Shown here one piece after another: positions 1 to 7,876 of a DNA stretch of 40,906 nucleotides (position 1 is the first letter of the stretch; each line of letters begins with the position of its first letter). Below the pieces are notes generated by a model, which was not told where the DNA came from, ran no database searches, and was given only the letters and a program-made list of their open reading frames with translations. The stretch is from an uncultured Phaeodactylibacter sp. (GTDB lineage: Bacteria; Bacteroidota; Bacteroidia; Chitinophagales; Saprospiraceae), in contig CAJXNH010000032.1 of NCBI GenBank assembly GCA_913057245.1, forward strand, positions 1-40,906, in the 5' to 3' direction. Both the position numbers and the translations under genes were made by a program.

Positions 1-981
1 GGCATCCTCGATATGCTGCCCGATGAGGTGCGCATGGTGCACGGCCCCGGCTGCCCGGTATGCGTCACGCCCCTCAACCTGATCGACAAGGCGGTCTACC
101 TGGCAGAAGAAAAAAACGTCATTCTTTGCTCCTTCGGTGATATGCTGCGGGTGCCAGGCTCCAAAAAGAGCCTGCTGGAAGCCAAAGCCAATGGTGCAGA
201 CATCCGTATCCTGTACTCTCCCCTTGAAGCGGTCAACATCGCCAAAGATAATCCGGACCGGGAAGTGGTCTTCTTTGCCGTGGGTTTTGAAACTACCGCG
301 CCGGCGAATGCACTATCCGTCGTACATGCCGACCGGTACGGGCTGAAAAACTACTCTATTCTCACCTCGCACGTACTTGTCCCACCCGCCATCGAAGCCG
401 TGATGGATGATGAAGCCACCCAAATTGAGGGTTTCCTAGCTGCCGGCCATGTTTGCACCATCATGGGTATCAATGAGTACTATCCACTGGTGGACAAGTA
501 CAAGGTGCCTATTGTGGTGACGGGCTTTGAGCCGGTAGACCTGCTGCAGGGCATCCTCATGACCGTGCAACAATTGGAAAAGGGCGAGCACAAACTTGAA
601 AATCAGTATGCCCGTATGGTCCGTCCGGAGGGCAACCCCCACGCCATCAAAACGCTGGAAGAGGTCTTCGATATTACAGACCGGATGTGGCGGGGCATTG
701 GAGTGATCCCTGGCAGCGGGTACGAGCTCAAGGCCAAATACGCAGCGTATGATGCCCGCCTGAAGTTTGATGTCAACATCCCGGAAGCACCGGAAAGTGA
801 CAGCTGCATCGCCGGCGAAGTCATGAAGGGCATCAAAAAACCATTCGAATGCCCCAATTTTGGCAAAGCCTGCAAACCGGAGACCCCACTGGGTGCCCCT
901 ATGGTCAGCTCAGAAGGTGCCTGCGCAGCCTATTATCACTTCTCCGGCATGCTGGAAGAACTCGAAACCATACAACCCTAA
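1..981 (+). CDS. hypD: Hydrogenase maturation factor HypD, 5'-truncated by window edge
   Basis: HypD is the iron-sulfur scaffold on which, with HypC, the Fe(CN)2CO unit of [NiFe] hydrogenases is assembled in the cytoplasm. The frame is open from base 1, so the start lies outside the window; about 326 residues are present against about 370-380 for the family. Visible signatures are the GPGCPVC motif near the 5' edge, GFETTAP, GFEPVDLL, and the C-terminal cysteine-rich block (CPNFGKACKP followed by MVSSEGACAAYY) that carries the [4Fe-4S] ligands. It is followed after 13 bases by hypE, so the two are almost certainly co-transcribed, and hypC and hydrogenase genes are expected upstream. Identification is secure. 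Confidence 0.97.
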   Translation, partial: GILDMLPDEVRMVHGPGCPVCVTPLNLIDKAVYLAEEKNVILCSFGDMLRVPGSKKSLLEAKANGADIRILYSPLEAVNIAKDNPDREVVFFAVGFETTAPANALSVVHADRYGLKNYSILTSHVLVPPAIEAVMDDEATQIEGFLAAGHVCTIMGINEYYPLVDKYKVPIVVTGFEPVDLLQGILMTVQQLEKGEHKLENQYARMVRPEGNPHAIKTLEEVFDITDRMWRGIGVIPGSGYELKAKYAAYDARLKFDVNIPEAPESDSCIAGEVMKGIKKPFECPNFGKACKPETPLGAPMVSSEGACAAYYHFSGMLEELETIQP

Positions 982-994
982 CCCACACCAAACT

Positions 995-2059
995 ATGGCA
1001 ATAACCGACCAAAAACGCCGCATGCAGCTGCAATGCCCAATGCCCAAACTCGACTTTGAGGTAATTACACTCGGGCACGGCAGTGGTGGATTGCTAACCA
1101 ACCGGCTCCTGGACAGCGGTGTATTTGAAGTACTGAAGAATGACATTCTGGACAAGCGCCATGATGGAGCGACCCTGAACCTCAGCGGCCCTACGGCCTT
1201 CACCACCGACAGCTTCGTCATTTCCCCTATCTTTTTTCCGGGTGGGAATATCGGTGAGCTGGCGGTGAATGGCACCGTGAATGACCTTGCCATGTGCGGA
1301 GCGCTGCCCGAGTACCTGTCCCTGAGCTTCATCCTGGAGGAAGGGCTGCCCGTTAAGCAGTTTTGGGAAGTGCTGGTCGGGGTAAAGGTAGCCTGTGAAC
1401 TCGCGGGCGTGCAAGTCGTCACCGGTGATACCAAAGTGGTGGAAAAAGGCAAGGGCGACAAGGTCTTCATCAATACCACCGGCGTGGGCCGCATGCACCC
1501 CAAGGCACAAATCGACATCAAGCGAGTACAACCCGGCGACCAAATCATAGTGAGCGGGCAGTTGGCCACCCACGGTATGGCCATCATGTCCGTAAGGGAA
1601 GGGCTGGAGTTCGAAACCACGATCGAAAGCGACTCCTGCAATCTGAACCACGCAGTCAAAGCTCTGCTCGATGCTTTTGGGCCCGATGTCCACCTGTTGC
1701 GTGACCCTACCCGGGGCGGTGTCGCTACGGTACTCACGGAGATTGCCCGGGACACCGGGCTGGGCGTAGATTTGCAACAGCGCCAACTCCCTATTGACCC
1801 GCAGGTAGCTGGTGCCTGCGAAATGCTTGGGCTCGACCCGCTCTACGTAGCTAACGAAGGGCTCTTTATTGCCGTAGTGGCTGCTGAAAAAACGGATGAA
1901 GCCCTGGCCTTAATGCGGGAGCAGCCATATTGCGAGAATGCCGCCATCATCGGGGAAGTCACAACGGACCATCCCCGCAAGACCGTGCTTACCAGCAGCA
2001 TTGGTGGCAAGCGTGTGGTGAATATGCTCACCGGCGAGCAACTACCCCGTATTTGCTGA
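995..2059 (+). CDS. hypE: Hydrogenase maturation factor HypE (carbamoyl dehydratase)
   Basis: HypE receives a carbamoyl group from HypF on its C-terminal cysteine and dehydrates it with ATP to a thiocyanate, the source of the CN- ligands of the [NiFe] site. The protein is 354 aa, normal for the family, and ends in the diagnostic PRIC motif, so the acceptor cysteine is the last residue. The N-terminal LGHGSGG loop, the TDSFVISPIFFPGG segment and DPTRGGVAT match the PurM/AIR-synthase-like fold. I chose the ATG at 995, just after hypD, instead of an upstream in-frame ATG at 860 that would overlap hypD by more than 120 bases. The stop overlaps the next gene's start (TGATG), indicating translational coupling. 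Confidence 0.97.
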   Translation: MAITDQKRRMQLQCPMPKLDFEVITLGHGSGGLLTNRLLDSGVFEVLKNDILDKRHDGATLNLSGPTAFTTDSFVISPIFFPGGNIGELAVNGTVNDLAMCGALPEYLSLSFILEEGLPVKQFWEVLVGVKVACELAGVQVVTGDTKVVEKGKGDKVFINTTGVGRMHPKAQIDIKRVQPGDQIIVSGQLATHGMAIMSVREGLEFETTIESDSCNLNHAVKALLDAFGPDVHLLRDPTRGGVATVLTEIARDTGLGVDLQQRQLPIDPQVAGACEMLGLDPLYVANEGLFIAVVAAEKTDEALALMREQPYCENAAIIGEVTTDHPRKTVLTSSIGGKRVVNMLTGEQLPRIC

Positions 2060-2460
2060 TGAAGAAAGATATTGACAACCGAGGAGATATTGAGCTGATG
2101 GTGGACGACTTCTACAAACGGATGCTGGAAGATCACCTGCTCCGCCCCTTTTTCCTGGAAGCCGCCAACGTACACCTGGCCGGGCATTTGCCCCTGATCT
2201 GTGATTTTTGGGAGACGGTGCTCTTCCAAACCGGTACCTATCAGGGCGGCACCTTGCAAAAGCACTTGGCGCTGCACATGGAAAAGCCGCTTGAAGCCCG
2301 GCACTTCGAACGCTGGCTGGAGCATTTTCAAGCTACAGTCAACACCCACTTCGAAGGCCCCAAAGCCGAAGAAGCCAAACAAAAAGCCCGGTCGATCGCT
2401 GCCGTTATCCGGGTCAAAATTGATAACCTGGAGCGCCGCCGCAAGGAGCTCAACAACTAA
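2059..2460 (+). CDS. Truncated hemoglobin, group III-like
   Basis: A 133-aa single-domain globin. The N-terminal pattern DFYKRMLEDHLLRPFF, then HLPLICDFWETVLFQTG.Y.GG and a late HFERWLEHF block, fit the compact 2/2 globin fold of group III truncated hemoglobins, in which a histidine in the F-helix region ligates heme. Assigning the exact proximal histidine needs an alignment. The ATG shares its A with the hypE stop, so the gene is embedded in the hydrogenase-maturation operon. Group III globins are associated with O2 or NO chemistry under low oxygen; in this context a role in binding or consuming O2 near an O2-sensitive assembly pathway is inferred, not shown. Confidence 0.85.
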   Translation: MKKDIDNRGDIELMVDDFYKRMLEDHLLRPFFLEAANVHLAGHLPLICDFWETVLFQTGTYQGGTLQKHLALHMEKPLEARHFERWLEHFQATVNTHFEGPKAEEAKQKARSIAAVIRVKIDNLERRRKELNN

Positions 2461-2466
2461 AGAACG

Positions 2467-3576
2467 ATGACACCGACTTCCACACAGGAACAATTACGCC
2501 CCGAGCTTCTTCAGGACACCCGGGTTTTTAAAGGCGCAGAAGGCAGCCCTCTGCTGGCTCCAAGAGGCGTGTTCCTAAGCCATAACCGGCTTTTTGTAGC
2601 TGATACGGCCCAAAACCGCCTGTTCATCTGGCACCAACTGCCCGGGCAGGAATTTCAGGACCCTGATGTGGTGCTGGGACAGCCCGCCAAAGCCGAAACC
2701 GGCCGAAATGCAGGTGGCGGCACTTCAGCATCCACCCTGTTCTATCCTTCCGGCATCTGGTCGGATGGCCAACGGTTGATCGTAGCCGATGCCTGGAACC
2801 ACCGCGTCCTGGTCTGGCATCAATTGCCGGAAAAGGACGGTCAACCGGCAGACGTGGTCATCGGCCAACCCGATTTTGAAAGCAACGAGGCCAACGTGGA
2901 AGGGATCAGCTACCACCCTACCGCTCAGTCCCTGCACTGGCCCTACGGCGTATTTTCAGATGGTGAGCACCTGTGGATTGCTGATACAGGCAACCGGCGG
3001 GTCTTGTTTTTTGAGACTATTCCCACTTCCAGTTATGCCGCCGCAGATAAAGTGCTGGGTAAGCCTTCCTTTGAGGAACGCGACTACGACCACAATGACC
3101 CCATATGGCCCTACTCAGTGAAAGTAAGCCCTGATGGCGCCCTGGCCATTACCGATACGCAGTATTACCGGGTCCTCCTCTGGCACGACTGGAAGCAGGC
3201 CTTTAGCAGCAAAGCAGATGTCATCATTGGGCAGGCTTCCTTTGACGGAAACGGCCAAAATCAGTACGGCTGGTTCCCACAGGCCAATACGCTGAACTGG
3301 TGTTATGACTCTTGCTTTTATAAAGAAGGGCTGTGGGTAGCCGATACGGGCAACAGCCGCATTCTGTGGTTTGAGCAGCTGCCTTCCAGCCACAATACCC
3401 CGGCCAACAACCTGATCGGGCAAAAAAACTTTACCACCGGAAGCGAAAATAAAGAGACCATCTGGACGACCGAGGAGAGCCTCTACTGGCCTTTTCAGGT
3501 AAGCATTGAGGGGCAGACCATGGTCGCAGCCGACACCGGCAACCACCGCATCGTCATCAATCAGCTCGCACGGTAA
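2467..3576 (+). CDS. Six-bladed NHL-repeat beta-propeller protein
   Basis: A 369-aa protein made almost entirely of NHL repeats. Six blade signatures are visible: ADTAQNRLFIW, ADAWNHRVLVW, ADTGNRRVLFF, TDTQYYRVLLW, ADTGNSRILWF and ADTGNHRIV. Most are followed by a V.GQ-type strand such as VVLGQP or VVIGQPDF. There is no signal peptide or membrane segment, so it is predicted cytoplasmic, unlike many secreted NHL proteins. It starts 6 bases after the globin stop and belongs to the hyp operon. NHL propellers usually mediate protein or ligand contacts. I recall NHL-repeat genes in some uptake-hydrogenase clusters, so an accessory role in hydrogenase assembly or electron transfer is plausible but unproven. 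Confidence 0.85.
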   Translation: MTPTSTQEQLRPELLQDTRVFKGAEGSPLLAPRGVFLSHNRLFVADTAQNRLFIWHQLPGQEFQDPDVVLGQPAKAETGRNAGGGTSASTLFYPSGIWSDGQRLIVADAWNHRVLVWHQLPEKDGQPADVVIGQPDFESNEANVEGISYHPTAQSLHWPYGVFSDGEHLWIADTGNRRVLFFETIPTSSYAAADKVLGKPSFEERDYDHNDPIWPYSVKVSPDGALAITDTQYYRVLLWHDWKQAFSSKADVIIGQASFDGNGQNQYGWFPQANTLNWCYDSCFYKEGLWVADTGNSRILWFEQLPSSHNTPANNLIGQKNFTTGSENKETIWTTEESLYWPFQVSIEGQTMVAADTGNHRIVINQLAR

Positions 3577-3609
3577 GCCTTTCTCCAACCCGCCCCAATC
3601 TGCCAACCT

Positions 3610-4173
3610 ATGGATTACATCCCCGTTGAAATAGTGGCGCTTACGGATGCGCCCGATCAGTCTAAGGCTTTTGTGCTGGTCCTGGAAGAAGTGGGTGGCT
3701 TTCGGCGGTTACCCATCAAGCTGGGGCATGCCGAAGCACAGGCCATTGCCCTGGCGGTACAAAGCCGGGAATTATTGCGCCCGGCCACTCATGACCTTTT
3801 TGCCGGAGTACTTCAATCGGCAGGGCTCCGGTTGCGGGAAGCAAAGATTAACCGTATGGAAGGTGAGGCGTTTTGCGCCCTGCTCACTTTCAGGAAACCC
3901 GATGGCAATACTTTCGAGCAGGATGCCCGCCCTTCTGATGCCATCGCCCTGGCCCTTCGGCTTTCTTGTCCGGTAAAAGTAGCTGGCAATATCATGGACG
4001 ACCATGGTATGCTATCCAATCGCCTAACGCCCAATACCGCTTGGATCAAAGGGAAGCTTGAGGATTATACATTGCCTGAGTTAGAAGCCTTGTTGCAGCA
4101 GGCGGTGGAACGGGAAGATTACCAATCGGCTTCCCGTATTCGGGATGCCATCACCCGCCTGTCCAATTCCTGA
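3610..4173 (+). CDS. Bifunctional nuclease family protein (DUF151) with C-terminal UVR motif
   Basis: A 187-aa protein. Residues about 1-135 match the bifunctional nuclease (BFN/DUF151) domain: an early VLVLEEVGGFRRLPI segment, then a conserved ARPSDAIALALR block. The C-terminal 40 residues (ELEALLQQAVEREDYQSASR) form a UVR helical hairpin like those of UvrB and UvrC. This two-part layout is typical of Bacteroidota. Plant members have RNase and DNase activity; bacterial roles are poorly known. It follows the NHL gene by 33 bases on the same strand and may end the hyp transcript, though its function need not be linked to hydrogenase. Confidence 0.9.
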   Translation: MDYIPVEIVALTDAPDQSKAFVLVLEEVGGFRRLPIKLGHAEAQAIALAVQSRELLRPATHDLFAGVLQSAGLRLREAKINRMEGEAFCALLTFRKPDGNTFEQDARPSDAIALALRLSCPVKVAGNIMDDHGMLSNRLTPNTAWIKGKLEDYTLPELEALLQQAVEREDYQSASRIRDAITRLSNS

Positions 4174-4199
4174 TTATTGTTCACTGAAGGTATAGGCTT

Positions 4200-4278
4200 G
4201 TGCCGCTTCTTCCCAATTCACCTCTAACATATAACATTTGCCTTTGGGCTGGGCAACGGGCGGCACCTTCCTTTTTTT
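4200..4278 (+). terminator. Possible terminator after the hyp operon
   Basis: A perfect 7-bp inverted repeat, GTGCCGC at 4200-4206 and GCGGCAC at 4260-4266, is followed by a T7 tract at 4272-4278. The loop is long (53 nt), so the call is tentative. It lies in the convergent gap between the bifunctional nuclease gene and the CBM9-like gene. Confidence 0.35.
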
Positions 4279-4281
4279 GAC

Positions 4282-4920
4282 TTATGCCAATTGCAGACAC
4301 CCAAATGACGAAGGGACATGAAAATCAGGTTGCCCGGTTTGCGGGTCCACCCAGGTGATCCAGTTAAAGGTGGCTTTATCTCCAATGATCTCAAGACAGC
4401 GCCCCCGGTATAAACCCGCTTGCAGGTAACCGCCATCCTGAATCAGGTGCAAGTTGCGAAGAGACTCAAAGCTAATCCGCCCCTGCAGCCAGTATCCGGA
4501 GGGGGTACGCCCCGTTTCGAGTTGCAGATGCCCTTCCGGCCAACCCCAGGTTTTATCCGATTGGCGGTAGTAGCTCGACTGGTAATCGTAGACCCTGCCG
4601 AGCGGGTCCATCTCCAGTCCGTAGTACCGCTTTAATTCCGGGTCCTGCCGAAAGAAAATCTCCACCCGCTCGGAATTGAGGACGTCGAACTTAGTGTGGT
4701 CTTTTTCGTAGATCAGAATATTGGATTCCTGTACATCAAACCGGAAATAGAGATACACGCCATCGTGGAGAGCGCGGAAAGCTGTTCCGGTGTCTTCAAC
4801 TTCCAGCCAGGGAGAGGAAAAGTCGCGGAGGATGGTGGCGGGTTGCCAACCAGGAAATAGGTTCGGTGGAGTAGGCACAATTCCTACTCTATAGGTTTTT
4901 GTGGGTTGGTGATGGTTCAT
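4282..4920 (-). CDS. Carbohydrate-binding family 9-like protein
   Basis: A 212-aa protein starting MNHHQPTKTYRVGIVP; two further in-frame ATGs lie upstream (to 4956) but the 4920 start best fits the domain. The sequence resembles the CBM9-like fold seen in many Bacteroidota: a strand-rich body with a YLYFRFDVQES segment, then SERVEIFFRQDPELKRYYGLEMDPLGRVYDY, a tryptophan-rich middle, GYWLQGRISFESL and a closing FHVPSSFG. No signal peptide or catalytic domain is visible, so it is a stand-alone beta-sandwich, perhaps cytoplasmic or lost from an enzyme. It is convergent with the upstream operon. Fold confidence is moderate and the ligand is unknown. Confidence 0.7.
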   Translation of the reverse strand: MNHHQPTKTYRVGIVPTPPNLFPGWQPATILRDFSSPWLEVEDTGTAFRALHDGVYLYFRFDVQESNILIYEKDHTKFDVLNSERVEIFFRQDPELKRYYGLEMDPLGRVYDYQSSYYRQSDKTWGWPEGHLQLETGRTPSGYWLQGRISFESLRNLHLIQDGGYLQAGLYRGRCLEIIGDKATFNWITWVDPQTGQPDFHVPSSFGCLQLA

Positions 4921-5087
4921 TTGGGAAAGGTACATATTTGCTGACAACACCTCCAAAAATTACACGAGTAGAGCAAAAGCAAGTTTGAGCCTGGCAGATT
5001 AGGTACTATATAAAGTCAGAGGGAGTGTACACTAAACTGCTCCACAATTTTCTAACTTCGGCTGTTGCCACAACAATTATAAATAAG

Positions 5088-5678
5088 ATGTCATTTACAT
5101 TTAAAACCACGAAAGGAAAAACGTATTATCTCAAATCGCGGGCCACGAAGAAAGGCAACACCACGTACTATTTGACCCAGAAGAAAGATGCCGAATGCCT
5201 GCAAGAAGTGCCCGTGGGGTACGAGGTATTTGAAAAATACGATTCCGGGCAGGCTTATATCCGTAAAATTAAAGAAAGTCATATTGAAGAAGCGGAGATA
5301 GCCGCTATCGGAAAGGAATTACGTCGAAATAAGTCGCTGCATGACTTCAAGCTGGATATCTGCGGTGATGAAATTCGCATATATACCAAAGAAAGAGGAG
5401 CCACAACTGAAGGATCAGAACTACTGAGAGGCTTTATGTCTGGTACCCGGGAAAACCCTGGTGCGATGTTGAACAGGTTCGCACGTTACGAGGAAAGAAT
5501 GCGGATCATTCTTGTTCATCGCAAAAACGAGCGGGAGTTTACCTTCCAAAGGTATTACTACCGGGGCTCTATTGACGATTGGATTACTATTGATTCCGGC
5601 AGCGATTTGGAAGCGCTGGCCGAGAAGAACTTGTACCACCTTGGGAAGGAATCCTATTACAAGCTGTTTGGTTTTTGA
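5088..5678 (+). CDS. Hypothetical protein, 196 aa
   Basis: I do not recognise a characterised family. The N-terminus (MSFTFKTTKGKTYYLKSR, then KKGNTTYYLTQKKD and VPVGYEVFEKYDSGQAYIRK) resembles a short strand-rich module that I recall in many uncharacterised bacterial proteins. The rest is mixed alpha/beta, charged and without membrane segments. An in-frame alternative start lies at 5025, but ATG 5088 begins the conserved-looking part. The gene sits in an AT-richer patch with the RloA/RloB pair, 124 bases upstream of it on the same strand, so it may be an accessory or cargo gene of the same acquired segment. Confidence 0.6.
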   Translation: MSFTFKTTKGKTYYLKSRATKKGNTTYYLTQKKDAECLQEVPVGYEVFEKYDSGQAYIRKIKESHIEEAEIAAIGKELRRNKSLHDFKLDICGDEIRIYTKERGATTEGSELLRGFMSGTRENPGAMLNRFARYEERMRIILVHRKNEREFTFQRYYYRGSIDDWITIDSGSDLEALAEKNLYHLGKESYYKLFGF

Positions 5679-5769
5679 ACCGGTCTTTGAGGCCATGCCC
5701 AGTTTTACTGTGGTCTAATACAGGCGCTCTTCGCGGCTCCAAGAACAAGTATTTTAATAATTTTATTCT

Positions 5770-5777
5770 TATATTTG
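5770..5777 (+). promoter_or_regulatory. Bacteroidota -7 box upstream of rloA-like gene
   Basis: TATATTTG matches the Bacteroidota -7 consensus TAnnTTTG exactly and lies 25 bases before the ATG at 5803. No clear TTTG -33 element is present at the usual distance. The AT-rich stretch 5750-5800 is a natural start region for the two-gene operon. Confidence 0.45.
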
Positions 5778-5802
5778 TGAAATACACACAAATAATGCGA
5801 TT

Positions 5803-7131
5803 ATGATCATTGAATTTAGCCTCGGTAACTTCTGGTCTTTTCATGAAATTCAGACACTGCACATGCAGTCGGCCGCCATCAAGTCCAAATTTCCGAAAGT
5901 AGATCATGAGAATCTTTTTCAGATAGGGGAAGATTTCAGCCTACTGAAAAGCAAGGCTATTTTTGGTGCAAACGGGAGTGGCAAGAGCAATTTGATCCGG
6001 GGGTTTCGGAGTATGATCAGGATCATTCGTGAATGCATAAAGGATGAGCAGATTCTACAGAAAGAGATCGTCCCATTCTTATTCCAAAAAGAAGCCCACC
6101 ATGAACCCAGCTTCTTTCAGGTCGCCTTTATTGCCGAGGGCGTACAGTATCGGTATGGCTTTGAAGCTGATAAAACACGAATAATTACGGAATGGCTGTT
6201 TGGAAAACCACTCGCTTCAGATAAAGGATCGAAAATAAGAGAACGGTACTATTTCAAAAGAGAGGGCGATGAAATTAAGATCAACGAAAAAGAATTTAGG
6301 GAAGGGTTGGCGTTTGTTCCCAAAACTAATCAGGCATCTCCTTTGTATCGCGAAAATGTGCTTTTCCTTTCTCTGGTCAATGCATTTAACGGTCGTATTG
6401 CCAAAAGTATACACCACTCTTTCTTAAAAAAGATCAATGTTTCGTCTGGCCTTGAAGACCCTTTCAATTGGATTGTCTTGCTAAATAAACTAGATCAGGA
6501 TAAAAGTTTTTCAAAGCGATTAACCCATTTTTTACAATCTATCGATCCCAAAATATCCAGATTGGACATAGTGGATGTTCCAAAAGCGGAAGCAACATCG
6601 CGCATATCTATGGTTCAGGAACCCAGTGAAAACCGAAAAGCGGGCTATGTGGTCATTTACAGATCGGCAACAGATAGCAAGGGCAATTTGAAGGAGGTTC
6701 CTCTAACCTTACACGCGCAGGAAGCGGAAGGCACAAAAAAACTAGCAACCTTAAGCCCTTTCCTTTTTCACACTTTGGACCATGGGGGGCTGTTTGTCAT
6801 TGACGAGTTCGATGCCCGGCTGCACCCCAATCTTAGTAGAAAGATCATTGAGCTTTTCCATTCTCCCAATACGAACAAGCGGAATGCTCAGCTCATCTTT
6901 GTATCCCACGACTCTAATTTGCTAGACGCCCGATTGCTGAGAAGAGATCAGATCGCCTTCACTAAAAAGGATAGCACGGGTGCTACAGAACTGTACGCTC
7001 TGGCAGAATTTAAAGGCGTGCGTAATGACAGTTCGTTTGAGAAAGATTACTTAATGGGTAAGTACAACGCTATTCCGCATAATCTAACCGCCCTGGAAAG
7101 AGCTGTTGAAAACTATGTGGGCAATGAGTAG
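5803..7131 (+). CDS. AAA family ATPase, RloA / AbiL-i-like defence protein
   Basis: A 442-aa ATPase of the AAA_15/AAA_21 (OLD/SMC-like ABC ATPase) group. The N-terminal IIEFSLGNFWSFHE strand is typical of this family; Walker A is GANGSGKSN at about residues 55-63, and Walker B is LFVIDEFDARLHP near residue 330, with the acidic pair expected for hydrolysis. A later LIFVSHDSNLLD matches the switch histidine region. The next gene overlaps its stop and encodes an RloB-like protein; RloA-RloB pairs and the homologous AbiL system are phage-defence or abortive-infection modules. The predicted role is an ATP-driven sensor or regulator of the partner effector. Codon and base use are AT-richer than flanking genes, suggesting transfer. 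Confidence 0.85.
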   Translation: MIIEFSLGNFWSFHEIQTLHMQSAAIKSKFPKVDHENLFQIGEDFSLLKSKAIFGANGSGKSNLIRGFRSMIRIIRECIKDEQILQKEIVPFLFQKEAHHEPSFFQVAFIAEGVQYRYGFEADKTRIITEWLFGKPLASDKGSKIRERYYFKREGDEIKINEKEFREGLAFVPKTNQASPLYRENVLFLSLVNAFNGRIAKSIHHSFLKKINVSSGLEDPFNWIVLLNKLDQDKSFSKRLTHFLQSIDPKISRLDIVDVPKAEATSRISMVQEPSENRKAGYVVIYRSATDSKGNLKEVPLTLHAQEAEGTKKLATLSPFLFHTLDHGGLFVIDEFDARLHPNLSRKIIELFHSPNTNKRNAQLIFVSHDSNLLDARLLRRDQIAFTKKDSTGATELYALAEFKGVRNDSSFEKDYLMGKYNAIPHNLTALERAVENYVGNE

Positions 7132-7807
7132 GAAAGTAAAGAAAACAGACCGGGGAAAGGCTTGGAATAGAAAGTTGACTAAGACGAAACCACCTCATAT
7201 TGGGACGAGGTCTAAGGCCAAATCTTTTTATATCGTGTGCGAAGGCATGAACACCGAACCAGAATATTTCAAATCTTTTCCTCTCGGAAATGCTCAGGTT
7301 GAGTCTTTCGGGCTGGGGCAATCGAAAACTAAATTGGCAGAAAGTGTCATTGAGCTTCTGACATCTGATGAATCCCTAAAGGAAAAGGAAGTGTGGGTGG
7401 TTTTTGATATGGATATCAATCAGGAGCAAGGGAACCAACAAAAAGGAGACTATAATAGGGCTGTAGAGCTGGCTTACAAGAACAGTATCAACGTAGCTTA
7501 CTCAAACGACACCTTCGAACTTTGGTTTGTTTTGCATTATCAATACATTGACACGCCCTGGAATAGGGGGCAGTATTTCGAGAGGCTAAGTGAGCTTTGG
7601 GGATGCAATTATTCAAAGGATGGAAAAACTAAGGCTTTTTGTGAAAGGATATACCAAATTCTTTTAGAAGATGAGCATGCGAATCAAGAAAAAGCCATTT
7701 ATCGAGCAAAAAAATTACACGACGAGCAAGCTCATTTGGCTATTTCTGATAAAAACCCCTGTACAACTGTTTTTCAATTGGTCCAAGAGTTGAATCAATA
7801 TTTATAG
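7124..7807 (+). CDS. RloB-like protein, predicted TOPRIM-type effector of the RloA/RloB pair
   Basis: About 227 aa. A basic N-terminal tail is followed by SFYIVCEGMNTEPEYFK (a CEG-x3-E pattern) and then VWVVFDMDIN (a D-x-D strand end). Together these resemble the glutamate and DxD metal-binding motifs of TOPRIM domains, and the spacing fits RloB-like proteins. SNDTFELWFVLHYQY is another family-like block. The start is uncertain: ATG 7124 is preferred, ATG 7115 and TTG 7106 are alternatives; all overlap the ATPase gene stop at 7131, indicating coupling. In AbiL-type systems the two proteins act together against phage. Assignment to RloB is fairly confident; nuclease activity is inferred. Confidence 0.82.
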   Translation: MSRKVKKTDRGKAWNRKLTKTKPPHIGTRSKAKSFYIVCEGMNTEPEYFKSFPLGNAQVESFGLGQSKTKLAESVIELLTSDESLKEKEVWVVFDMDINQEQGNQQKGDYNRAVELAYKNSINVAYSNDTFELWFVLHYQYIDTPWNRGQYFERLSELWGCNYSKDGKTKAFCERIYQILLEDEHANQEKAIYRAKKLHDEQAHLAISDKNPCTTVFQLVQELNQYL

Positions 7808-7876
7808 TCTGACAAGCTAAAATACGGCGCCCCAACCTGAAAACCAGGCCCGTTCTAAGGGGGATCCCGCCCCTGA

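Noticed and set aside
860..994. Longer N-terminus for HypE starting at 860
   Set aside because: It overlaps the cysteine-rich end of hypD by over 120 bases and adds no HypE-like sequence.
7808..7876. Intrinsic terminator between rloB and the EEP gene
   Set aside because: Short GC inverted pairs exist (for example CCTG/CAGG near 7834) but none is followed by a T-tract.
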